This document shows, in pieces, positions 1 through 5,028 of a stretch of DNA of 5,028 nucleotides. Within the stretch, counting starts at the first letter, position 1. The number at the start of each line of letters is the position of its first letter. The notes under the pieces were generated by a model. That model was not told the DNA's origin, ran no database searches, and saw nothing but the letters and a program-made list of their open reading frames with translations. This stretch comes from an uncultured Ruminococcus sp. GTDB taxonomy: Bacteria; Bacillota; Clostridia; Oscillospirales; Acutalibacteraceae. The DNA is taken from NCBI GenBank assembly GCA_902783815.1, contig CACZSM010000028.1:1-5028 (forward strand), written 5' to 3'. Position numbers and translations under genes: made by a program.

Positions 1-12
1 AATTAAGCTCCA

Positions 13-52
13 GAAGCCGCGTAGGAGAAACAATGACAGCGGCGGCACGCCG
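13..52. repeat. GC-rich hairpin repeat, copy 1
   Basis: This is the first of two 40-bp direct repeats (second copy at 128-167) that match at 37 of 40 positions. It begins with GAAGCCGCGTAGGAGAAACA, identical in both copies, and continues into a GC-rich inverted repeat. Bases 39-43 can pair with 49-53 around the loop GGCAC; an alternative 6-bp stem pairs 40-45 with 50-55. There is no following T-run, so it is not an intrinsic terminator. The block is much richer in GC than its surroundings. It may be a REP-like dispersed element, but that is inference because only this window is visible. Confidence 0.7.
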
Positions 53-127
53 CCGGCGGACGCCGACATGGAGAAATTACCTGACACGGAAAAATTTATG
101 TATGTTGATAACCATATTTGAGTTATG

Positions 128-167
128 GAAGCCGCGTAGGAGAAACATTGACCCCGGCGGCACGCCG
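128..167. repeat. GC-rich hairpin repeat, copy 2
   Basis: Second copy of the 40-bp repeat, offset 115 bp from the first. It differs only at 148 (T for A), 153 (C for A) and 154 (C for G). The stem pairs 154-158 with 164-168 around the loop GGCAC. The closing pair is C154-G168 here and G39-C53 in copy 1, a compensatory change that keeps the hairpin. The hairpin ends only 8 bp upstream of the -35 box at 177, so it could influence that promoter, but nothing in the sequence proves this. Confidence 0.7.
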
Positions 168-176
168 GCACTGTGC

Positions 177-205
177 TTGACATGGGGGGAGGAGTGTAAT
201 ATAAT
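177..205 (+). promoter_or_regulatory. Consensus housekeeping (sigma-A type) promoter
   Basis: A perfect -35 box TTGACA (177-182) is separated by the ideal 17 bp from a perfect -10 box TATAAT (200-205). Transcription would start near 212, giving a leader of about 34 nt before the ATG at 246. This implies strong constitutive expression of the transferase gene unless a repressor acts here. The G-rich spacer (184-194) is the only unusual feature. Confidence 0.88.
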
Positions 206-234
206 TGTGTGTAGATTGTATAGAAGATCTGAAC

Positions 235-240
235 GGAGGG
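235..240 (+). promoter_or_regulatory. Ribosome binding site deciding the start at 246
   Basis: GGAGGG lies 5 nt before the ATG at 246. The open frame continues upstream to an ATG at 33, but that codon has no comparable site, lies inside a repeat and is upstream of the promoter. This site therefore fixes the start at 246. Confidence 0.85.
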
Positions 241-245
241 CAGAT

Positions 246-2975
246 ATGCCGAATAATTATTTTTTTACGATCGACCTTCTGATAAGAAGCGATACAAACC
301 TGAAAAGATCAATAAATTCAGTAATAGACAACGAAAAATTTTTCAGGGAAAATATACAGCTTATACTTATAGATTCTATAGGAAGTGAGCTGAGTACCTC
401 GGTGTGCGCAGAATATACGGCGGCATACCCGGAAAATATATATTTTGTAGATGCAGTGGGAAAGAATCCGGCAAGATCCTATAATGACGCATTTCCGATA
501 TCAGCAGGCACATATGTTGCATTTACAGATAACTATGGCTGCTACTCAAAAGGAGCACTGCGGACAGCTATGGAAATTGCACACAGCGGAAAAATACCAG
601 TATTTTGCATACAGCCAATAATATCAATGCCAAATGTCAAAGATACCAAGTATGTTTCCGATATAGATAACGGTATAGTAAGACTTCACGATACCCCGGA
701 TAAAACAGTTATGATGCTCGGCTGCCATTTCTTTAAAAGAAAACTACTTGATAAAGTAAGTTTTGACTCATCGCTTAGATTCCACTATGATGCAAGATTT
801 ATAGTAGAAGCACTTTTGCTCACCTACTCGTATGTCTTTACAGACAGGTGCAGCTACATTACTCTTGCCCCGACAGAAAAAGATGGTCTGCGCTTTGCGC
901 CACAGTATTCACAATCATACTATACAAGAGCTGTCCGGGAATTCATCCTTCCAATGCTCCGTTCAAGCCATGACTCCGTTCTTGTACAGTCAGCAATGAT
1001 GTATCTCCTGGAGATAAAGTTTTCACTTAACCAGAATGACAGGTATAATAATATTATAGTCGGCAGCCATATCAGGGAATTCTTTGATGTAGTGGCTGAT
1101 GCGATGGGGTATATAGACGATACCGTAATACTAAATAAAAGACTTTGCCGTATATGCAGTCTTGACGAGGAAATGCCATTCCGCTTTCTGAGAATGAAAT
1201 ATAAAAATCCGTCGCTGCGTCCGGATATCGACATAGTTCTTCCAAAGGAGGAAACAGAAAATAAATATTATATAGCGCCGAACCGTATGCAGGCTGTCAC
1301 CATGAAGGGTGAATTTGCGGCGCATATAAAAAATGTGTATATCGGGGGTTCAAGGGATATATCCGCCGATATAGTAACTCTTAACTACGATAAGGACGGT
1401 ATATATGCGGATGTTGTCCTGAATGGATGCTCCTACCTCAGCGATGAGGATTTCTCCGTATTTGCTGTTGTGAATGATGACAAAATGGCAGTAATACCAT
1501 CAATGGCATATACGCTCGTAAAATACTTCGATAAATCATTCTTCCGCAGATATACCTTCCGACTTTTTATTCCTATCAAGGATAATAAAAAAATGGACAC
1601 AGTATGCCTTTGCTTCCGCTGCGGAAAGCTGGCGTTCCGTATGCCAATGACATTCAGCAGTATCAATTCCGGAATATCCGGAGATGTCAGAGGATCATTC
1701 CTGAGAATAGGCAATAAGATACTTACTTATGATGCAAAAAATAAGTGTATTGTCCTCCGCAGGACTACGGACAGCCTTGTAAGAATATCTGAAAGCCGTA
1801 TGATGAGCGATGCAGCCTCACATCTGACTGTTGCAGATTATGCAAGATGCCGTCAGATAAGGTTCCTTGCAAAAAGCGCTGCAAAGGAAAAGGGCGGAAA
1901 GAAAATACTGCTGTTTTATGAGGATAACGGTATAAATTATAACGGCAGTCTTTTATTCAGGTATTTTTTCAAGAATATCAATGATAAGTTTATACCGTAT
2001 ATATGCGTGCGCCGTGATTCGCCTGAGATGTCGTTCCTGCGCGACAGGGGCTATGAGAATATACTGGAAACAGGCAGCTCCAGAGCAATGGCTGTCGCGC
2101 TTGCGGCAGACTATATATTTGCTTCTTCGGATGACCCATATACGGTTCTTGGATTCGGCAGCAAGGAAGAAAAATATCTGCGTGACCTTATATCAGCAAG
2201 AATAGTCTCAGTACGAAACAAGTTCCTGACATACCATACTGCACAGACTGATAATCGTCTGAAGGATAATACACAGCTTCTATTTGTCGCCTCTGAAAGA
2301 GAAAAGAACAATCTTCTTTCTCCTGTTTATGATTATGATGCGGATATGATAATAAGATCGGGTAATCCCCTTCTTGATGCGGTTTCAGACAAAAGAAGCA
2401 GTCTTATACTTATAGCTCCCGGCGAAAGAAGGCTTTTCAATATTTATGATAATTCAGATTATTACCGCTTCTCAGACAGCTCATTTTTCAAAGCGTATGA
2501 TAATCTGATATCTGACAGCACGCTTCTGGATTACTGCAGCAGATATTCCTACAGCATAGCTCTTTTGCTGCCCAGACAAATATGGAAATTCAGAAAGCTG
2601 TTCCATACCGGAGATTTTGTAAGCATTTACGATTCAACTGAACAGAATGAGGCGAGCCTTTCAGCAAGAGCAGAAATACTTGTCACAGATTATTCGGATC
2701 TGCAGTATCGTTTTGCATATAAAAATAAGGCTGTAGCGTATTTTTATCCTCCGGGGCTGCCAGTGACATCTGAACACAGCGGCGAAAACATTTCAAGATT
2801 CGGCTTCGGAGAAATATTCACAGACGGCGATAAACTTACGGAATATCTGACCTCCGGTATTAAAGGAGATTTCTCTCCTGCGCCGGAATATGAAAAACGC
2901 AGCAGGGAATTTTTCTCCAGGGGAGAAAAAGGAAACTGTCAGAAAATATATGAATTTATTATGAAAATGATTTAA
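246..2975 (+). CDS. Two-domain glycosyltransferase: GT2-like N-terminus, TagF/CDP-glycerol transferase-like C-terminus
   Basis: This 909-aa protein probably builds or modifies a cell-surface polymer (teichoic-acid-like or capsular) at the cytoplasmic face of the membrane. Residues 5-110 follow the GT2 (GT-A fold) pattern: a beta strand and helix at the start, QLILIDS at 38-44, ARSYNDAF at 76-83 and GTYVAFTDNYG at 88-98, where active relatives have a DxD-type motif. Residues about 340-510 look beta-rich and are unassigned. Residues 551-908 resemble CDP-glycerol glycerophosphotransferases: KKILLFYEDNG at 552-562, YHT at 663-665 where the family has an HG motif, GNPLLDA at 706-712, and ILVTDYSDLQYRFAYKNKAV at 811-830, the best-conserved motif. 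Several catalytic positions look degenerate (DxD, HG, and a second family histidine near 771-780), so activity is uncertain. No signal peptide or membrane segment is evident. The gene has its own promoter and terminator and no visible partner. An upstream in-frame ATG at 33 is rejected because it precedes the promoter. The family call is fairly firm; the substrate is unknown. Confidence 0.8.
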   Translation: MPNNYFFTIDLLIRSDTNLKRSINSVIDNEKFFRENIQLILIDSIGSELSTSVCAEYTAAYPENIYFVDAVGKNPARSYNDAFPISAGTYVAFTDNYGCYSKGALRTAMEIAHSGKIPVFCIQPIISMPNVKDTKYVSDIDNGIVRLHDTPDKTVMMLGCHFFKRKLLDKVSFDSSLRFHYDARFIVEALLLTYSYVFTDRCSYITLAPTEKDGLRFAPQYSQSYYTRAVREFILPMLRSSHDSVLVQSAMMYLLEIKFSLNQNDRYNNIIVGSHIREFFDVVADAMGYIDDTVILNKRLCRICSLDEEMPFRFLRMKYKNPSLRPDIDIVLPKEETENKYYIAPNRMQAVTMKGEFAAHIKNVYIGGSRDISADIVTLNYDKDGIYADVVLNGCSYLSDEDFSVFAVVNDDKMAVIPSMAYTLVKYFDKSFFRRYTFRLFIPIKDNKKMDTVCLCFRCGKLAFRMPMTFSSINSGISGDVRGSFLRIGNKILTYDAKNKCIVLRRTTDSLVRISESRMMSDAASHLTVADYARCRQIRFLAKSAAKEKGGKKILLFYEDNGINYNGSLLFRYFFKNINDKFIPYICVRRDSPEMSFLRDRGYENILETGSSRAMAVALAADYIFASSDDPYTVLGFGSKEEKYLRDLISARIVSVRNKFLTYHTAQTDNRLKDNTQLLFVASEREKNNLLSPVYDYDADMIIRSGNPLLDAVSDKRSSLILIAPGERRLFNIYDNSDYYRFSDSSFFKAYDNLISDSTLLDYCSRYSYSIALLLPRQIWKFRKLFHTGDFVSIYDSTEQNEASLSARAEILVTDYSDLQYRFAYKNKAVAYFYPPGLPVTSEHSGENISRFGFGEIFTDGDKLTEYLTSGIKGDFSPAPEYEKRSREFFSRGEKGNCQKIYEFIMKMI

Positions 2976-2980
2976 AAATC

Positions 2981-3006
2981 GGGCGGCGTTCTGCCGTCCT
3001 TTTTTT
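2981..3006 (+). terminator. Intrinsic terminator of the transferase gene
   Basis: Starting 5 nt after the stop codon, GGGCGGC (2981-2987) pairs with GCCGTCC (2993-2999) around the 5-nt loop GTTCT, giving a 7-bp stem with one G-U pair. Seven T residues follow (3000-3006). This should separate the transferase gene from the sigma-factor operon downstream. Confidence 0.9.
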
Positions 3007-3027
3007 ACTATTATTTTTTCTAAATCA

Positions 3028-3070
3028 TGCCCCTGAAAATAAATTTGAGTCGTTATTAATAATGAAGGCA
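3028..3070 (+). promoter_or_regulatory. Promoter-like 43-bp repeat, copy 1 (putative ECF sigma promoter, distal)
   Basis: This block matches the one at 3130-3172 at 40 of 43 positions. It holds TGCCCC (3028-3033), then a 17-bp gap, then CGTTAT (3051-3056). This spacing suits ECF-type promoters, whose -10 elements often contain CGT or GTC. A start site 7-8 bp downstream would fall at about 3064, near the end of the conserved block. The last part contains the palindrome TTATTAATAA (3053-3062). No good sigma-A promoter is visible in the gap, which favours autoregulation by the downstream sigma factor. The promoter reading is inference; an operator for another regulator is the main alternative. 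Confidence 0.55.
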
Positions 3071-3129
3071 CATGAAAATGCCTCGGCAGAAATCAGGAAT
3101 AAAAAAAATAAAAGATTTTTTAAAAACTG

Positions 3130-3172
3130 TGCCCCTGAAAGTAAAGCTGAGTCGTTATTAATAATGAAGGCA
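3130..3172 (+). promoter_or_regulatory. Promoter-like 43-bp repeat, copy 2 (putative ECF sigma promoter, proximal)
   Basis: Second copy, 102 bp after the first, differing at 3141, 3146 and 3147, all inside the presumed spacer. TGCCCC (3130-3135) and CGTTAT (3153-3158) are again 17 bp apart, and the palindrome TTATTAATAA lies at 3155-3164. A transcript starting near 3166 would have a leader of only about 26 nt before the sigma-factor ATG at 3192. That changes fall only in the spacer supports functional -35 and -10 elements. Confidence 0.6.
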
Positions 3173-3179
3173 AAAAAAT

Positions 3180-3186
3180 GGTGGTG
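3180..3186 (+). promoter_or_regulatory. Ribosome binding site of the sigma-factor gene
   Basis: GGTGGTG, a near match to the Shine-Dalgarno consensus GGAGGTG, ends 5 nt before the ATG at 3192. It supports that start. A second purine-rich site, GAAGG (3166-3170), lies at the end of the proximal 43-bp repeat. Confidence 0.65.
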
Positions 3187-3191
3187 ATAAA

Positions 3192-3737
3192 ATGGATCAT
3201 GAACAGTTAGTAATCAGACTAAAGAAAAATGATGAAAGCGCCTTTGAGGAAACTATAAAAATTTTTACTCCGCTTGTATCTACAATAGTCTATAACATCG
3301 CTTATGGTAAGCTCAGTACAGCGGATATGGAGGAGGTCACAAGTGATACATTCGTTGCGCTCTGGTACCACAGAGATCAGATCGAACCTGATAAGCTGAA
3401 AGGCTATCTTTGCTGTATTGCAAAGAATAAGACTAAGGATAAAATAAAATCTGTCGTCAGACATCAGGTAATTGATATTGATGAAATGGATTTTCAGGAC
3501 GATCTTATGGTCGATGTGGATTATGAGAACAGGGAGGTCACTGATATGCTCCGTAATGCGCTGGATGCAATCGGTGATCCGGACAGGGAAATAATTATCC
3601 GGCACTATTACTACTATCAGTCATCTACGGAAATATCAAAAAAAATGCAGATGAAAAGTGAAACAGTAAAATCAAGGATCAAAAGAGCAAGAGAAAAGCT
3701 CAAATCGATCCTGATGGGAAAGGGGTATGTAAGATGA
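3192..3737 (+). CDS. ECF-type sigma-70 family RNA polymerase sigma factor
   Basis: This 181-aa protein has the length and two-domain plan of an extracytoplasmic-function sigma factor, which directs RNA polymerase to a small set of stress or surface-signal promoters. Region 2 covers about residues 6-90; the segment DMEEVTSDTFVALWYHRDQI (45-64) is the typical core-binding and -10 recognition part, followed by GYLCCIAKNKTKDKI (71-85). An acidic linker (95-113, rich in D and E) leads to region 4 at about 117-174, with a helix-turn-helix around 144-167 (SSTEISKKMQMKSETVKSRI) for -35 recognition. Regions 1.1 and 3 are absent, as expected for ECF factors. There is no C-terminal extension. The stop codon overlaps the next start as ATGA, which indicates translational coupling with the membrane protein downstream. 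Expression is probably autoregulated through the two 43-bp blocks upstream. The family call is firm; the ECF subgroup and target genes cannot be told from here. Confidence 0.93.
   Translation: MDHEQLVIRLKKNDESAFEETIKIFTPLVSTIVYNIAYGKLSTADMEEVTSDTFVALWYHRDQIEPDKLKGYLCCIAKNKTKDKIKSVVRHQVIDIDEMDFQDDLMVDVDYENREVTDMLRNALDAIGDPDREIIIRHYYYYQSSTEISKKMQMKSETVKSRIKRAREKLKSILMGKGYVR
3721..3725 (+). promoter_or_regulatory. Ribosome binding site of the anti-sigma gene, inside the sigma gene
   Basis: AGGGG lies within the last codons of the sigma-factor gene, 8 nt before the ATG at 3734. Together with the 4-bp ATGA overlap it gives the second gene its own site while keeping its translation tied to that of the sigma factor, which suits a sigma/anti-sigma pair made in matched amounts. 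Confidence 0.7.
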
Positions 3738-4933
3738 AAAAGAAAAAGTATATTTTCGATTCAAGCGAAAATGACATCATCAATATTGATGAACAAACTG
3801 TCATAAATAACAATACCGGCATTGATGCCGAAAAGGTCAGAAAGTCAGCAATGGAAACGATCAGAAATGAAAGGGGAACAAAAAAAATGTCTAAGAAAAA
3901 GGTTTTGAGTGTAGTAGGTATAGCAGCAGCGATCGCAGTGGTTTCTACAGTAACCGTAAGCGCAGCTATAGGTGGTTTCAATCCGGTGTTTGCAGAGATC
4001 ATCGCCGGACAGCCGGTAGATGGTATTTTCCCCGGCAAGGATGTAAGCGTAAAAAGTGATGATGTGGATATCGACTTCGTAGGACTGTGCGGAGATGATA
4101 AATTCGTAATGGCTGTTTACGACATTACACCAAAAAATGGCTCATCCTTCGTGGAAAGCACTGATGACTGCTACTTCTATGGTACAAATGCTGATGTTTC
4201 TGTTTCTGAAAGCATCTGGAAACAGTTATTCGGAAACAGATCATACGGCAGCAGCAATGGAGTAAGCTATGAATTGGTAAGCGAAAACAAGATCAGGGCT
4301 TTTGCTTCTGTTAGCGACTCAAGAGGATATCTCAAAGGCGAAAGAATGACCATCTCAGATGCAAATACAACATTATTCAAGGTTGAAAAGGAACTCTTCC
4401 AGTATAATGATATAGAAGAGCTTAACAAGTATCTTGAGGATAACAAGGATGAACTTGATGCTCTTGAAAAAACTCTTGGCGAAGATGAGATCCTCTTCCC
4501 GATGATAAATGACAAAAAGTATGTTGTCGCAAAGACTTTGGCTCTGCCTTGCAGCTATGAACTCAGCGTGACACTTGACTACAAAACCACTACAAGAACT
4601 TTTGATGATTCTGTCGGCAAGGAATTTGACTTGTTCAACTCAAAGTTCAGAATAACGCAGCTGAGCGCTACATCATTCTCACTTTCCATCAGCGCGGAAA
4701 CCGATGACTACAAATCTATTGATAATAACAACATAGATATCGTTGTTGAAAAGAAAGACGGTACAAAATTCAAGGCTATATTATCCACCTCAGTATCTGA
4801 AGGCAAAGACGGCGAATACGGGAATTTTACATGGGAGCTTGCTTTCGCAGACAGTGAACCATATACAAAAATTATTGTCCTTGATCCTGCCGATATAGCA
4901 TCCATAACCATCAATGGAACTAACATTGTCTGA
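3734..4933 (+). CDS. Membrane-anchored DUF4179-like protein, putative anti-sigma factor
   Basis: This 399-aa protein probably binds and silences the sigma factor encoded just upstream and releases it on an external signal. Residues 1-56 form a short, lysine-rich cytoplasmic tail with a likely helix at about 31-50 (DAEKVRKSAMETIRNERGTK), the candidate sigma-binding part. It lacks the HxxxCxxC motif of zinc-binding anti-sigma domains. One membrane segment spans about 57-80 (alternating V, I and A residues after KKK), with the basic side at the N-terminus, which predicts the C-terminus outside. The rest, about 320 residues, is a secreted beta-rich domain. Residues 110-133 (VDIDFVGLCGDDKFVMAVYD onwards) resemble DUF4179 proteins, and the end (IVLDPADIASITINGT, 381-396) resembles the C-terminal domain often found with them. 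A lysine- and glutamate-rich helical insert lies at about 225-250. The role rests on the operon, the ATGA overlap and the topology; the ligand is unknown. A possible internal start lies at 3887 (Met52). Confidence 0.8.
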   Translation: MKKKKYIFDSSENDIINIDEQTVINNNTGIDAEKVRKSAMETIRNERGTKKMSKKKVLSVVGIAAAIAVVSTVTVSAAIGGFNPVFAEIIAGQPVDGIFPGKDVSVKSDDVDIDFVGLCGDDKFVMAVYDITPKNGSSFVESTDDCYFYGTNADVSVSESIWKQLFGNRSYGSSNGVSYELVSENKIRAFASVSDSRGYLKGERMTISDANTTLFKVEKELFQYNDIEELNKYLEDNKDELDALEKTLGEDEILFPMINDKKYVVAKTLALPCSYELSVTLDYKTTTRTFDDSVGKEFDLFNSKFRITQLSATSFSLSISAETDDYKSIDNNNIDIVVEKKDGTKFKAILSTSVSEGKDGEYGNFTWELAFADSEPYTKIIVLDPADIASITINGTNIV

Positions 4934-4998
4934 TTCTGATAATGTAATAAGTGTATAATTTTAATTTGCATAAAACAGGCGCTCCTGAATTGACATCA

Positions 4999-5028
4999 GT
5001 GTGGAGTTAGGAGTGTGGAGTGTGGAGT
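4999..5028. repeat. Tandem heptamer repeat (GTGTGGA)n, cut by the window edge
   Basis: Four consecutive 7-bp units are GTGTGGA (4999-5005), GTTAGGA (5006-5012), GTGTGGA (5013-5019) and GTGTGGA (5020-5026), followed by GT, the start of a further unit. It lies downstream of the anti-sigma gene in sequence with no open frame of note and continues past the window. Its role is unknown; such heptamer tracts can expand and contract by slippage. Confidence 0.75.

Noticed and set aside
13..167. The hairpin repeat pair as a CRISPR array or transposon ends
   Set aside because: There are only two copies in direct orientation with a 75-bp gap, no third unit, no transposase and no flanking target duplication.
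33..245. N-terminal extension of the large transferase frame
   Set aside because: It lies upstream of, and across, a consensus promoter and two non-coding hairpin repeats, and a strong ribosome binding site marks the start at 246.
1981..2205. Open frame on the + strand inside the transferase gene, and several antisense frames across all three genes
   Set aside because: They lie wholly or almost wholly within well-supported genes in other frames, show no family resemblance and lack convincing ribosome binding sites; they are chance frames.
4954..4959. TATAAT after the anti-sigma gene as a -10 box
   Set aside because: At the proper distance upstream (4931-4936) the sequence is TGATTC, a poor -35 match, and there is no TGn extension.
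4976..4987. CAGG/CCTG hairpin as a terminator for the sigma operon
   Set aside because: The stem is only 4 bp with a 4-nt loop and no T-run follows, so no terminator for the operon is supported within the window.
4990..4995. TTGACA as a -35 box for a gene beyond the window
   Set aside because: The position 17 bp downstream (5013-5018) reads GTGTGG inside the heptamer repeat, which is no -10 box; no gene start is visible.

Overview
The window looks like chromosome of a low-to-moderate GC Gram-positive of the Clostridia, most likely a Ruminococcus-like gut or rumen organism. This is inference from the purine-rich Shine-Dalgarno sites, a consensus vegetative promoter, frequent ATA codons and the gene families present. 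No marker gene fixes the genus.

Layout. Positions 1-245 are non-coding. They hold two copies of a 40-bp GC-rich hairpin repeat and then a near-perfect housekeeping promoter (TTGACA, 17 bp, TATAAT). That promoter drives one large gene (246-2975, 909 aa). Its product joins a GT2-like glycosyltransferase N-terminus, a beta-rich middle region and a C-terminus resembling CDP-glycerol glycerophosphotransferases (TagF type). It is probably a cell-surface polymer enzyme or a derivative, because several family motifs are eroded. The gene ends in a strong intrinsic terminator (2981-3006), so it appears to be a single-gene unit.

The 216-bp gap after it carries two nearly identical 43-bp blocks, 102 bp apart. 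They are read here as tandem promoters for an ECF-type sigma factor. They precede a two-gene operon: an ECF sigma factor (3192-3737, 181 aa) and, overlapping it by 4 bp (ATGA), a single-pass membrane protein (3734-4933, 399 aa) with a large outside domain resembling DUF4179 proteins, the presumed anti-sigma factor. The model is that the membrane protein holds the sigma factor until its outer domain senses an unknown signal, after which the sigma factor transcribes its own operon from the duplicated promoter and other targets elsewhere.

The last 95 bp hold no gene. They end in a tandem heptamer repeat (GTGTGGA) that runs off the window.

The most interesting items are the duplicated promoter-like block, the degenerate two-domain transferase, the hairpin repeat pair with a compensatory base-pair change, and a possible internal start in the anti-sigma gene that would yield a form lacking the cytoplasmic tail.
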